Shown here: in pieces, positions 1-11,697 of the stretch | Layout: each line of letters opens with the position of its first letter | Numbering within the stretch: position 1 is the first letter of the stretch | Source: Limnoperna fortunei | Taxonomy: Eukaryota; Mollusca; Bivalvia; Mytilida; Modiolidae | DNA length: 64,000 nucleotides | Direction of reading: 5' to 3' | Assembly: GCA_944474755.1 (NCBI GenBank) | Contig: OX104124.1 | Span: 6,102,437 to 6,166,436, forward strand | Notes under the pieces: generated by a model | What the model was told of the DNA's origin: nothing | Seen by the model: the letters and a program-made list of their open reading frames with translations, nothing else | Database searches by the model: none | Translations under genes and position numbers: made by a program

Positions 1-1
1 T

Positions 2-175
2 GTCATCCCTTGTGAAAATCTGTGTGCGTTGTTACGACCAATCCACCTCCCAACCATTGAATATGGCCTCTTTCATGGACATGACGATAAGGTTCTCAAA
101 AGGTATCTAACTAGAGGCAATGATTGTTGTAATTACTCATCTTTGAATGGTGGGGGTTGTTATTGTTTTTTGTGA
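2..175 (+). CDS. Unassigned open stretch at left edge (possible exon)
   Basis: Frame 2 is open from the window edge to a TGA at 173-175, about 57 codons, in a region where other frames are closed. The residues are not low-complexity: they include 'RPIHLPTIEYGLFHGHDDK'. A GT donor-like site (AAAAG|GTATCT) lies at 102/103. The stretch could therefore be an internal exon ending at 102 (leaving phase 2), or a terminal exon ending with a Cys-rich tail. I do not recognise the protein. It could be an upstream VPS13B exon, the last exon of a neighbouring gene, or chance. Confidence 0.25.
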   Translation, partial: VIPCENLCALLRPIHLPTIEYGLFHGHDDKVLKRYLTRGNDCCNYSSLNGGGCYCFL

Positions 176-1297
176 TATGTTATGTGTCTTTGTCTTAATC
201 AGAATTTCATCCCTGTACTATAGCTTTCAAACTTTTTTAACCGAGCGGGCTTTGTACCTTTTTCTGGTATTATTTGGCAAGTGAATCTTCTTGTTTATTT
301 CCATATACCGCAATTTTTCACGTCAAAATTAATTGTGATATTGTGGAACCAGCGAAAAGTGACAATGGTCATATAAATGCACTAATTTCCATGATGATGT
401 ATTAAATCTTTCCTAGATATTTTCTACACATTTAAAAATGATGTTAGATTTACCTGATATAAAACATTGAGATAATTTATTGCATCTAAAATTTGGTTCA
501 GTATTTGAAAAAAAGAAACGAACTGTGTACTGTCTCATTGTCATGTTTAACACCGACAAGTGTAAATAAACGGTTGTATCCAATATCAAGAATGACTATA
601 ATCATATCTCACACTCCAGAACACTAATACAAAGTCATGGAAAAAAAACAACACAAAAAAGGTCGAAAACCATGATGACCACATGTATCTATGCTAAAAC
701 CCAGATGAAATGTAAACTACAAATATCATGGCTAAGGTGAAAGTCTAATTGTTTCAACATATATGTATCTATGAAAATATTGCTTATAATTATTATTAAA
801 ATTTCGTGTTTTCTTTTACTTGTATAATTACTAAAAATATTTGACTACAAACTTTATTTTGATCAAGATAAGTTTGAAATTTAAACAACATTTTCTAACC
901 TCTAATATTTTGTGTGTACCTATACTGTTGTCAATTAAACCAATGTGCTAATCATCTGTTTTTTTCAATGTTAATCAATTGTAGACCTGAGGTAAAACAA
1001 GAATAGAGACTCAAGACAATTTTAGCTCAATTATAGGTATTTAGGAGACATAAGTTACTGATATGAAATGACAATATAATAATTTTAAAATGTGATTTAT
1101 CCTCTACAGATGAGTATGAAAAGACAGGTATGTACTGTAGTTTTCAAACAGTTGCTAAATATTACACATTGTTACTTTTTTTGGCTGTTAACGTGTTGTG
1201 ATTGGAAATAAATAACTTTCTTTAAACTTATGTTTTGGTTGTTCTATTTAATACAAATAATGTTTGCTACAGTAGACATCGATTGACGTATACGTAT
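176..1297. other. Non-coding AT-rich stretch
   Basis: I see no exon or structured repeat here. At about 585-700 there is a short interspersed-repeat-like stretch (ACTCCAGAACACTAATACAAAG) that is related to the one near 5540-5660. An AATAAA at 566 has no gene that can be securely attached to it. Confidence 0.4.
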
Positions 1298-1590
1298 GCA
1301 GGTGCTGAAAATGTTTGCCAATATATAAAAAACAGAATTACCGTCCAGACAAAAATAAAAGAGCTAAAATCTTTCTGATTTGGTTCTGAATTCTTGCTAA
1401 GTCATTGCTACAACAACATTAATTAACTTATAAGAATGCAAAAGCTGAAAGTGTTTGCCAATAAAAAAAACAGAATTACCATCCAGAGAAAATCCTGTGC
1501 CATAAAAGACAAAAAATAAAAGAGCTAAAATCTTTCTGAGTTGGTTCTGAATTCTCGCTAAGTCATTGCTACAACAATATTACACTACAT
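1298..1590. repeat. Direct duplication, two copies of about 140-155 bp
   Basis: Copy 1 (about 1298-1433) and copy 2 (about 1434-1590) share in order the blocks GCTGAAA(A/G)TGTTTGCCAAT, ACAGAATTACC(G/A)TCCAGA, AAAATAAAAGAGCTAAAATC and TAAGTCATTGCTACAACAA. Copy 2 has an extra piece of about 20 bp after TCCAGA. No coding function is visible. Confidence 0.75.
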
Positions 1591-2219
1591 ATATTTACTA
1601 TAAATAAACTAAATTGATGCTAATTGGCCCAGTTTTCTAAAGCAGTACTCTTTTTTAACGGTAAAGGTGTATTCAACACAAGATTGTAGTACTTTTTCAT
1701 CAGCAGGTATAAGTTTGTTCCCGTTGGTACGCCACCTTTTCTTGTTGGTTTATGTTTATATATTTTTCCTTGTCTTACATACAGCTAACATAATGGTCGC
1801 TGGACGTTATGCAGACATTAAATCAAATACTTAAACAGATCGTAAGGATTGTCAGGCAAGTCCATGTGACAGCCTAATAAAATAAATCTACTTAAGGCAA
1901 ACCTTCAATAAATTCAAAGAAGCCAAATATACACTAAAATGCATCATTGGATGCAAAAAGGTTTCCGTGAATAAAATTGTAATGAGATGTAATATATCTT
2001 GTCGACTCTAGAAGCAAGTGATGAACACCTATATAATACCTAATCGCCTGTAGGGCGCTTGACATGAAAAAGATGACACATAAATTGTCGGACTAATCAT
2101 GTTCTTAAAACTACAAAAAGTAAAAAAGTAAAGAACAACTATAGTGCAAAAAAAAATTTAAAAAGTTAACCAAATATATGCAATGAAAGCACAATATAAA
2201 TCCCTGACCATAAATCCAC

Positions 2220-2465
2220 TACGAAAATGCAAATCTATTAAAATACGTCTTCAACTGTTTTTTGAAACATTTAAGACCTTTGAATGTCGAACGCTAGACA
2301 CAGAATTGCTGAAGAATGGTTAAACTGACTTTCGCTGTTCGTTTTGGTACGCAACCTAGGTGTTTCCAGCCTATGGCTACTCTCCGAACGCGACGGAGGG
2401 TAATCAGTTATTATAGATACCACTTCCGCGTCGGAAAAATATTTTATCTCGTTGAAAAACATGGT
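2220..2465 (-). mobile_element. Non-LTR retrotransposon ORF2, C-terminal end (relic)
   Basis: On the minus strand the frame reads '..TPRLRTKTNSESQFNHSSA..' and, after a frame change, 'LKCFKKQLKTYFNRFA'. This 'PRLRTKT...FxxxAPxLWNSLP...FKKxLKTxxF' layout is typical of the extreme C-terminus of many CR1/Jockey-type LINE ORF2 proteins (family knowledge). The WNSLP core is lost, and the frameshift and stops show it is dead. It lies downstream, in the minus direction, of the RT relic at 3060-3730 and is probably the same insertion. Confidence 0.6.
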
Positions 2466-2589
2466 TGCAGATAATTTTCCAAATTGTTTAATTCAGTGTA
2501 CAGTTAGTGTGCTACAATGATTGATTGATGCACCTATTATTGACTAGAGGTATATGTACCCATCCATTTTAGTTAACAAACCCACTTAC

Positions 2590-2810
2590 ATACTACAGTA
2601 ATGGATGTGGGAGGATTTGCGTGCCATGAAAACCTGGTTTAACCCACCATTTCTTTTGAAATGCCTGTACTAAGTCAGAACCACTGTTGTATTTACTATA
2701 TTTTGTACTGTTGGTTCTTGAGTTTGCCGTTTTCCTGTACTTTGATTTGTGGATTGTCTTTTGACAGTTCCTCTGTGTTCAGTATTTTCTTATTACCTTC
2801 ATTCAACGGG
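2590..2810 (+). repeat. Interspersed repeat of Mytilus-like type
   Basis: The block starting 'ATGCCTGTACTAAGTCAG' and running through TTTTGACAGTTCCTCTGTGT and TCAGTATTTTCTTATTACC resembles a repeat I associate with mussel genomes, though I cannot run a search. It creates a 103-residue open frame (2661-2972) that I do not consider a gene. Its position between the two LINE pieces suggests a later insertion. Confidence 0.35.
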
Positions 2811-3059
2811 AACCAGTCAGTTCAGCTAGTACATGTGTTATGTAATCATACCTTTGATTTCTCATTACAAGTCGGGAAGTCCTATTCTGAACTCGTTGAA
2901 GCATGTCCAAAAACAATTTTTGATACCAAAAGTAGATCGTTTCTGAAGTCAAGTCTGGAAATTACTCAATAATTTATAAGTGCTTTGCAAACATCCGTAT
3001 AAATGAAACTCAAATTCGTCCAATATTACACAGATGACAGTTACATAACTTGAAGAGTT

Positions 3060-3730
3060 GCGTTACTTGCCCATCATGGTAAGACACTTATTGAATTTAA
3101 CACCAAGCCTACGAATGGTAGAACGGTTCATATCTCCTATTTTAAGCCGGAAAGTCGGCACATTTTTCGATTGATGCTTTGACGTAAAAATAATCATTTC
3201 TGTTTTTTGTACTGTTTCAGCTTAAGAAGATTATTATCATGTAAATTTTTGAGTCGTCAGCATAACAATAATAATTGAAACTATGACGGAAGCATAAATA
3301 ACCAATTAGCCGCAAAACAAAATGCAATACAGTTTGGGACCAAGAACGGATCTATGTGGAACATCGAATGGCAAATGATAAATGTGCAACATGCCCGATA
3401 CTATAGCTACTTGTTGGTGTCTGTTGGTAAGATATGAACGTATCCATTTTTAGTGAATGACCAACTATTCGTACGATACATCTGAGCGTTCAACCAATAC
3501 GTCGAATGCCGCTGAAAGATCAAGTATACTAACACTACCGTTAAGTGGCTGTCGAGGGCTTTCATGATGTCATGATTTACTCGGTTGAGTGGCGTAGCTT
3601 TTGGACTGCAAAGGATCTCGAAGCATGTTTTCATTGCATGTTGTTTGAGATGCTTTGCCACAGCTTTTTCCATTACTTTAGAAATACATGATAGATTAGA
3701 AACAGGTCTATAGTTCTGGAGTGAATCCTT
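3060..3730 (-). mobile_element. Non-LTR retrotransposon reverse transcriptase (relic)
   Basis: The minus strand near 3720-3620 reads 'NYRPVSNLSCISKVMEKAVA', the classic N-terminal RT block of CR1/Jockey/L2-type LINEs. It continues with 'VNHDIMKALDSHLTVVLV' and then, after a frameshift, 'DLSAAFDVL', the catalytic block A region with the first Asp in 'AAFD'. Further along are 'HRSVLGPKLYCILF' (degenerate QGSVLGPLLF) and 'RRLGVKFNKCLTM'. Stops, frameshifts and the missing YADD block make it a pseudogene. It is the upstream part of the ORF whose C-terminus is at 2220-2465. The clade is uncertain. Confidence 0.75.
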
Positions 3731-4224
3731 TGTCTAGTCCCGGGAACTTCTAGTTGCTTGAATTATATGTGTATAATATTGAAAATAAATGGAAAAATCT
3801 CATTTAAATCATTTATTACAATATGCGTCGGAATAAAATTGAGCTCACATGTTTTATTTGGTGCCTGACTTATACAATTTATCAACACAAGCTACGAACT
3901 TTGATGATTGAGTGTATCTCTGGTGATAGCCAATTTGCTGATAATAAACTTTGAGAAAGTGACACTTCCTGGTTAGACACGATAGATATTAAGGTGACAT
4001 CCAGTCGCTTATCCATTAGAAAATCAACAGTTTGAAGAGCTGTTTGCGATTATTTCCACACTTCTCGATCTAATTAGAAAATTAGTCTTGCTTTGTTTGA
4101 TTTATACGTGTGCTAGCTAAAATAGAATTTTTCTGACAGATCTTTTGATGCACTTCGTACGACGATAAACTCTTTTTGCTTTGCGTCCCTCGCGTTCTGA
4201 CTCGTATAATTCATCTGAGTACAA
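3731..4224. other. Non-coding interval between LINE relics
   Basis: AT-rich sequence with no recognisable domain in any frame. It probably includes eroded flanks of the two oppositely oriented retrotransposon pieces. Confidence 0.3.
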
Positions 4225-4700
4225 TCACCGCTATCGAGGTCAAAAGATGTACGAACCAGCTTATCCTTTAAGAAATGGAATTCATGTCTCAACCATACAA
4301 TGACTTTTGCACAAGAAATCTTCATCACCAGTGATTTCAATTCTCATGTTGACGACAATTGCGATACTGGTTCTGACGCTAAGAAGGTTTACAAACTCTG
4401 GACGACCATAATATTACACAACACCTCCTCGACATATTCCTAACAAGATCAGTTCTAACATATTGAGTATCAAACCAACTGTTCGTGATCTTAACCTAGT
4501 TCATTCAGGTGCCAACTCCTTTTGTGATCATTATGCTCTTCAGGCGGTATTGCCATGCGTAAAAGCAAAATCCATGGTAAAACCGTTAATTCACAGGCAT
4601 CCTTGGAAATAACGCATAACTCAACACATGCATAGGCTAGATTGTATCAACTCATATTGTACAGACTCATCCACCTTAGCGTCTTTGTTTTGTTAATAAT
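4225..4700 (+). mobile_element. Non-LTR retrotransposon endonuclease fragment (relic)
   Basis: Plus-strand frames joined across shifts read 'YEPAYPLRNGIHVSTI', then 'DFNSHVDDNCD' (compare the catalytic 'GDFNxHxD' of APE-type LINE endonucleases), then 'HLLDIFLTRS..', 'PTVRDLNLVHSGANSFCDHYALQAVLP'. The last piece matches the 'TLDLIITR...VSDHxAV' end of the domain, and the His of the SDH motif is still present. There are several frameshifts and stops. The orientation is opposite to the RT relic at 3060-3730, so it is a second insertion or an inverted part. The 75-residue minus-strand open frame at 4113-4340 is probably a shadow. Confidence 0.55.
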
Positions 4701-6655
4701 AAATAAATTGTATTTGTTGGAAACAACTTAGTTATCGATTAAATGTGATTTATTTTTGACATCGACAATTTAAGTATAATAGACCCAGATCTCCATTATG
4801 TATTATAGTACTAAGTACGGTAGTGCAACGAGATTCGCAGTATTAGCACCACATTGTTTGAAAAAATCTGTTTATTGTGAGTCTTATGTGGGAATAGGAA
4901 TCGCATGCTGTGTTTGTTCGATTGCTTTAGTGCCCCGTCTAATCCTCCGTAGAAATGTATGACATAGGTGAATGGCTGCGTTTAATAGCGGATTGATCAC
5001 TGTTGTCATTCTTCGTGATAAGTTCGTCGTTGCTAAAATTTGAATTCCCTAAATTTCACTCACACTAATTGTTCAGTTCCCATATAAATTAATCTAATGC
5101 TTGTAAAACTTTTCGATATTCACAATTTGCCGTTTATATCAGCGCAGTATGGAAGCTTAAGCTTGACATAATCCTAACCATCAACATAATTACACAATTG
5201 TATCAATTTAATTTTAATACTTAACGGTACATTGTGTGTTTATCTTGCCCATTTTAGTTTTTTAAACAACATAAAATTATATAAGGAATAAGGGCAAGGT
5301 GTACATTAACGACAAATTTAATGTACAACGATGTACATACGACGACCTTCTTCATGTATTTACTTTATATTAATGTTCCATGTAACATTTATAATTACTC
5401 GGAGTTTTTTGTCTTACTTTTTGCAGTGTCAATGGAATCCTCACGTCACAACATAATTTTCGATAACTTGCTCGTATGAAACATTTAAAATTATTAACTT
5501 ATACCAATTATGCCGAAAAAGGTGCAAAAAATGTTAATGCATGATGGAATTAACTATGACAAACCAAAGAGACAGTCAAATCTCGCAGTCCAAAACACTA
5601 TTACAAAGCCAAAGGACAAATAACAGCAAACAAAGAACACATCAAAACACAAACAGGAGTAAGATAAACCTAGGCTTTACGACTTAGGTTTCACAGAAAA
5701 ATCATGTCTTAATTAACTTGTTTCATCGCGTTGCTTATTGCGTACGTTCGCACTTTTAAATATATTCTTATATATGAAGATGCCATCCAAATAAAAACAA
5801 GTTAAAATTATCTATCCACATGTGAATTTTTCAGATAAAGTAGAATATTGGAGCATTTTGTTTCCACTAATTTTGCTTAATTCATTTTCATTTGAAATCA
5901 AGGGAGTACGAAATTCTTTTTTGTAACTTTTGTTACTAAAATTTTTTTTATAACACAGCTACATTGAGATATATTTGAAGTGACATGAGTGAAGTTTTAC
6001 ATATGTAGTAAACAAAATAATTATGATAAAGACCACTTGACTGATAAATATAAAAATAGAAATCGCGTCTCTGTTTGTGTTAAAAGTTAGCTTCCGTTTA
6101 TATACTCAAACAATGAAAATAACAATCTGATTTCGTGGGATATCTTTTTTTAAATCTCATGCGTAGGTTTATAGATAAGTCCAGTGTTTGCTTGTTAAGT
6201 ACAAATAACTTGATTTCTGTGAAACGCTCAGTACTACTAAGTATTCGTCAAATATTTCAAACAAGGAAGTTAATATGTGTAAACGAGAGATTTCCATGAA
6301 AGATTTGTTTGTTTTGAATGTTGTTTAAATATAGGATCTTACATTGCTGAGGACTTAAATTTCCATAATTTTAATATTGAAATTGGGAGAAATCCGATAA
6401 TCTAAGAGTACTAATATAAGATTCTGTTTCTCTAATTTAAAAAAAAGTAGTAAATTTGCGAAATGAAGTGCGAATTCTCTCAACCCCAATTCTAAGCTCA
6501 TGACTTGAATACGCGGTAAATGGAAATTGTTTTCTTTATGACGTCATGAGTTTTTATTATGACGTTATTATTTTAAACCAATCAACTGCGGAGAAAAATT
6601 AATTCACTAGTGACGAGAACAATATTTTCCACCCCGGTCATGCTCTTTAAATATG
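4701..6655. other. Non-coding AT-rich stretch
   Basis: No exon or RNA gene seen. A stretch at about 5540-5680 (CCAAAGAGACAGTCAAATCT, CCAAAACACTATTACAAAGC) is an interspersed repeat of the same kind as the one near 585-700, and resembles a repeat common in mussels. The rest is simple AT-rich sequence. Confidence 0.4.
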
Positions 6656-6671
6656 ACGACAAAATCAGAGA

Positions 6672-6896
6672 GCACTATTTTCACAATTGTTCAACTATAT
6701 CATGGCGTCCAGTTTTTATTGGGTGAGGAAGACGGAGTACCCGGAGAAAACCTCGGTAGAAAAACTGGCAATCCTTGTCAATTAAGATTGGAGTCAAATA
6801 CACCCTCCCTGCAGCAGACTCGAACCCACCACTTTAGTGTTGACAGACCAATATAAGACGAACTACCTTAACCACGTGGCCACCAAGGCCCCTCCA
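6672..6896 (-). mobile_element. tRNA-derived SINE (copy 1, diverged)
   Basis: On the minus strand the right end reads '..TGGCCACGTGGTTAAGG', an A-box-like start, followed by a degraded B-box region 'GGTTCGAGTCTGC' and then the body shared with the copies at 11155, 22466 and 24012 (TTGACAAGGATTGCCAGTTT, then CCGGGTACTCCG, then CATGATATAG). The 3' tail on the left is degraded. The 67-residue open frame across it has no coding significance. Confidence 0.75.
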
Positions 6897-7679
6897 GTGG
6901 AACAAATGCACCCAAATTTTATTAACGATTACTATTTATCACTTTTTCCTTAAATGCAGTTTTTTTTCATCGGCTTCAGATTTGCATCGAAAAAAATTTC
7001 GATTCATTTTTTTTTCAAATAACTTTACATTAACAAAAAGTAGCACTCATTCCTGGCTTTGGGTCACATTGTGCATTAAAAGACCGCAGTTAAGCAAGCT
7101 GCAAAAATATACAAACTTGGTCAGTGATGAGAATATAGAAACTACATAATAACTGATTGAAACAAAAGGATCAATACAACTCTACACATTTTTTTCCCAA
7201 ATAATCATTAGTGTAAATCACAGGTACTTATAAAAATAAAGCCTGAGCGAAATAAATATATGCATGTATGTTGTATATGTTAGATAAGAATGAATGTTTG
7301 AAATAATACTTAGGGACTTTGGCCTGAATTCTTTCATCCGTTTTTTTTTTTTCATAAATATTTTTGTCTTCATTTTAGAGCAATAAAATTAAGAGTTGTA
7401 AACTAGAAAATAAACTATAATTTTAAATGGCTATGTGTGTCATCATATTTTTCAAGCAGGCTGTGTCCACTATTGCTATTAAACAGTCAATACCAAAATG
7501 TTCTATACTTTCAAGATTTACTTAACGCTATATAAAATTGCCATTAACGTTCATGATTAAACAAATTTAATATTGTCTTATTCATCTCCTTGATGAATAA
7601 TTTAAAAAAGGGGTATTGGAAGGAAGTTTATCGTTTACCATATATACCTTCTTTGTATAGTTCGCAATCAGCTTAAATT
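6897..7679. other. Non-coding AT-rich stretch
   Basis: Runs of T and A and no recognisable gene. Nothing structured seen. Confidence 0.4.
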
Positions 7680-9860
7680 TGTTGTTTAAGCATACACTTT
7701 TTATATCCCTCCGTTTGAAAAGTGTGGGGTATCGTGTAATGAGATGTTCGTCTTTCCGTCCGTTCATTACACTTAGGGGTCAATCTGTTATCCGATTCTT
7801 CACCTACAACAAAAAAATGAAGTTTGCTAAAATTTTGACATTATCTTTGTTACAAAGTTTTATTGAGCACAGGACATTTGATAGGGTTTCATAATAGCAA
7901 ACATGACTTTACCATTCTTTGACATAAGGAATACATATCCCTTACAACCAAATGTATATACAACACCAAATGGAATTTGAATGCAACTTTCACATAATTT
8001 TTGTTACATAGTGTTCCTGGCATAAACAACTTCTTTGATCAAAACTTTTGTGTTTTCAATTTCATCCAATCAATACATTCGATTTCCTCAGTTGTCATGG
8101 TATTTGAGAATATTTTAACTCAAGAAGGCTCTACGGCACAGGGGCCGGTATTTTACAATTTTACATTTTGATCGGAGTGACAATTGCGGTGATAAGCGGG
8201 GAGGGGTAACAGTCAGTTTGTCTAATTAATCATAGTTTTAATCGGCAACTATTATATTTAAAATAAAAACTCATTTTCAGTACGAATAAGTCTGCTTGTC
8301 AATAAGAATACCGTTACTGTAGAAATGAGTAGGTAAAGCCGTAATAAAATATATTAGTTTTAAAAGCAACAACTATAAAATAAACCTGTTTTTATTGTAC
8401 TCACCAGTATGAATAGTTTGAGTCTGACACGTGATTGAAAGAGCAGTTTTGCTCCCCATTGAATAACTGTTCTAGAAAACTAACTGTACTCTTGCAAAGC
8501 AATATTCGCATGTGAGTTTTAGGTCATAAATATTACGATATGTCGTAATTTAAATGCTGTCGACTTTTCCCCTTTTCGGCAAAACGTTATGTCAAAATGA
8601 GAAATGGTATAAGAATATGAAAATAAACTGATATTTGCAGAAGAAAACAAAATAAAATTAAAACGCATTTGTTCAGAGAACAAATGTGAGGTCTTTCCCT
8701 ACATTTTGTTAGTGTTATGTCAAGGTATATGGTTGCTAATGACTTTACGGTCAGTTGCTATGGTTTTGGTGTACAACCCGTCAGAAAATGTATGGTTGCT
8801 AAGGACTTTCAGTCGGTTGAAATGGAAAAAATGTCAATTTCGGTCATAAAATATGATATTTGAATTAAGTTAGTGATCCCGAATCAGTTGTCCATGTATT
8901 GTCCGCTTCAATTTTGAACGGTTAAAGTGTTATTTTATAAAAACTCGACTTTGGTCTTAAATCTAAGGGCTTGACATATCGGTCACAAAAAACTTATATG
9001 TTTACTATATAATATGTAACGGTTTAAAAGTTATTGACAAATAACGCAGTTTACGATATGTTTTTGGCCGCCATTTTAAAACCATTCAACCGAATCATGT
9101 ACTTCTTGGGATCAAATTTTAGGTCTTTTAATTCTTTTTCAAATAAACCATATGTTTCATTCATCATCTGTAACGTTTAAAAAGTTATAAACCAAAAACC
9201 ATTTTCAAAATACGAATCAAGGGTAATAACTCACAAACGACAATTTTTACGTTTTCGTACCTGAAAACATTTTTTGTACATTTCGATGTAACGAACATTT
9301 TTTCCTGTATTGTCTGCTTAAGTTTTGTACGGTTTACGTGTTATTCTATAAAAACGGTTTACGGTGTCGGCCACTTTATTCGACTTTGGTCTTTAATCGC
9401 AGGGCTTGTTATGACGGTCACAAAAAAACCCACATGTTTAATCTCTGACGGTTTAAAAGTTATAAGCCAAAAGCTGATTAGCCGAAACGTGTCAAGGGGC
9501 ATAACTCGAAAACGGTTTGTCGCACAGTTTTCGACCCTTATATCAAATGTAGATTTCAATGAGAGGGACATTTTTCTGATATATATTGTCTGCTTCATTT
9601 TTTTTATGGTTTTTGAGTTATATTGAAAACAAAATTTCTATGGCGGCCATTTCGAAAATGTTGGATCGAAAATAAATTTTGATATAAGGACCCTCATATC
9701 TACTTGGAAACCAAGTTTTGTGGAAATCAAACAACTTTGACGTTTTTGACAAACTTCGCGTCAAAAACGCGTAACCAGGAAGTTGATCAAAACAAATTTT
9801 TTGCGTGATTAATCATTGTCAGGAGTCAGGTGACAATTTCCATACCTTAGACTTTTGATA
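7680..9860. repeat. Degenerate satellite / multicopy repeat region
   Basis: Blocks recur at about 414-bp spacing. One is TGTATTGTC(C/T)GCTT, then ACGGTTAAAGTGTTATT or ACGGTTTACGTGTTATT, then GACTTTGGTCTT, GGTCACAAAAAA and ACGGTTTAAAAGTTAT, seen near 8895-9035 and again near 9309-9465. A third partial copy lies near 9583. Phrases such as AAGGGGCATAACTCGAAAAC recall the GGGG(A)AATAACTCC phrases of the array after 39 kb, which may reflect an old relationship. It starts with a repeat of the type TATCCCTCCGTTTGAAAAG. No coding content. Confidence 0.6.
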
Positions 9861-10300
9861 TCAGTTACGGTTTATGAGTTGAATTGAAAACAAGGGTAAA
9901 CAGTGTTTGGGGAGATAGCTCCTTTGCTAAAAATAGATCGGTTTCGCAGGGTGACTCAGGTCGAGCCCAGGGAGTGTCGGTTAAGTGTGCCAAGTTTCGA
10001 AGCGACACGTCAAGACACTTTTTGACATCTGCGACAGAAAAAAAAATAATCATAAGAAATACAGTAAGGTCTTTCTCTTTTAAAGGGGAACGCCCTTATG
10101 ACATGATGGTATTTAAGACAAGGACCAAGTTACAAATCAAATGATTTTTAATTGGTGGCGCAACAATGTAGAATCTTAAAAATGTGAGTAGTCCTTAAAT
10201 GCCTTTGGTGGATGGTAACAGCCCGCGATAGAATGACAAACTCTTGAACTCTACGCCTTCTGTGGTGTGTTTTTGCTTTGGGTTTTGATGCATTTTTATA
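9861..10300. other. Non-coding stretch before histone-like fragment
   Basis: A stretch of higher GC content (9900-10010) with overlapping short open frames on both strands that have no recognised similarity. The remainder could be eroded flank of the histone-like fragment at 10310. Confidence 0.3.
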
Positions 10301-10309
10301 AGACTGCCG

Positions 10310-10500
10310 TTTTTAAGGGTTAAGCGGCTTTTCTTTGCGGCATGTTTCTTTGCCTTTGGCTTTATCGATTTTGGTTTCTTTTCTTTTCAACTGCACCTTT
10401 TTAGCGGTTTGTTTCTTCGTCTTCTTGGTGGGTGCTGCGCTTTATTTTTACACTTTGTGGGCTTTTGGTTGGGTTTTCTTTACCAGCGATGGTATCATTA
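10310..10500 (-). pseudogene. Histone H1-like C-terminal tail fragment
   Basis: On the minus strand from about 10435 the frames read 'TKKTKKQTAKKVQLKRKET' and, one frameshift later, 'KKPKSIKPKAKKHAAKKS'. This Lys/Ala/Pro composition is typical of linker histone H1 (or protamine-like H1-derived) tails. A second Lys-rich piece precedes it near 10480-10450. Just after the tail, AACGGCAGTCTT...ATGC followed by A-rich sequence could be a decayed histone 3' stem-loop. About 50 bp before the fragment, on the same strand, is CTGGATATAAGAGAAGG, TATA-like. There is no globular winged-helix domain. Low-complexity Lys coding is easy to mimic, so the call is tentative. Confidence 0.4.
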
Positions 10501-11154
10501 GACAGCTATAGGCTCCTTCTCTTATATCCAGCCTTCGGGGTTGTACTTTAATATAGACGGCCTGGTACTACCTCCACACTCTTTCAGTGCTCTATTTTAG
10601 AGTATTATGGCTAAGCCGACGGCTTTTGAGACTGGTGTTGCTATGGTAATTTGCTGCAACTTCTGCTCTTTTGCGCTTTGAATGTACCCACTGGGTAAAC
10701 TTCATGTTCACAATGTGTACATAATTCAAAGGAGGGCCATTGATTGTTCTGTTTGACCAACGCACATCGACAAAGACATGGAACCGACTAATATTACTTT
10801 GCAGATTAAGAGGCAGAAACAAGTTCTTATATTTAATAAGATACTTATTTTATAAATTTGCATCAGTGCGGCTTCAGAGCACAGTTATTTTCTTACCTGA
10901 GTGATATACAAATTCTTATGTTATTCCTTTTATATGATAGGTAACACCAACAATATAATCATGCATCTTTGTTTTAAAACAGTGTTACATGAATAAAATG
11001 GAAAACTATTTCATTCATTTAAAAAAATGGTTTGATTCCAATACTGAATTACATAACTAGTGCTTGAGTAGCGTAGTTCCTTTAATTTGTAGTGTTTATT
11101 GGGTTTTTTGCTTAGTTTTATATGTTTTGTTTTGTTTGATTGTTGGTTTGAATG
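10501..11154. other. Non-coding stretch
   Basis: No recognisable gene. A 76-residue minus-strand open frame (10592-10822) has no similarity I know. It sits upstream, on the same strand, of the H1-like fragment, so it may be decayed promoter flank. Confidence 0.3.
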
Positions 11155-11402
11155 GTGTTTAACGCGACTTTCAGCAATATTTCAGCTATATCATGGCCCT
11201 CAGTTTTTATTGGGGCAGGAAGCCAAAGTACCCAGAGAAAACCACCGACCTGTGGTAGGAAAACTGGCAATCCTTGTCAATTAAGATTGGAGTCGAGTAC
11301 ACGATTCCTGCAGTGAGAATCGAATCCGCAATCTCAGTGTTGACAGACCACGTGAACAATAGTAGACGAACTACCTTAACCATTCGGCCACCGAGGTCCC
11401 CT
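11155..11402 (-). mobile_element. tRNA-derived SINE (copy 2, near full length)
   Basis: Read on the minus strand it starts GGGGACCTCGG and carries an A box TGGCCGAATGG (11380s) and a B-box-like GATTCGATTCTC (about 11320). Next come TTGACAAGGATTGCCAGTTT, a TTTCTCTGGGTAC block, and the 3' tail ATATAGCTGAAATATTGCTG followed by GTTAAAC and CAAAC-rich sequence. RNA polymerase III promoter boxes in this order are typical of tRNA-derived SINEs. Its reading frames are not genes. Confidence 0.85.
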
Positions 11403-11497
11403 GTTTGATACTCGTTCAATATTCATTAGATAATGTTTGACATTCGTAATGCATTCGTTTGATATTTGATAGAATGTCGTTTGACATTCGCTTTTGG

Positions 11498-11697
11498 TGT
11501 GATTTAACGCCATCGTTTTGTCCATTTTTCAGTTGTATCGCGGCGTCTAGTTATTCTTGGTGCGGATTGTTGAGGTCTCGATATAAATCCGACCATCGAG
11601 TGGAGAAATGGAAATCCTTGTCGCTAAAGTTGGAATCTAGCACATCCTGTTCACAGTTAAGCTCTTACCTAATCCACTCGGTCTTCGAGTCCTGGTT
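11498..11697 (-). mobile_element. Diverged SINE copy
   Basis: It lies about 100 bp from copy 2, in the same orientation and with the same order of blocks but heavily diverged: TTTTTCAGTTGTATCGCGGCG for the tail, GGAAATCCTTGTC for the middle, and ACTCGGTCTTCGAGTCC at the head. It may be an older insertion of the same or a related family. Confidence 0.5.

Noticed and set aside
2661..2972. 103-residue hydrophobic plus-strand open frame
   Set aside because: It overlaps an interspersed repeat of a type common in mussels and lies between LINE fragments. No homologue is recognised.
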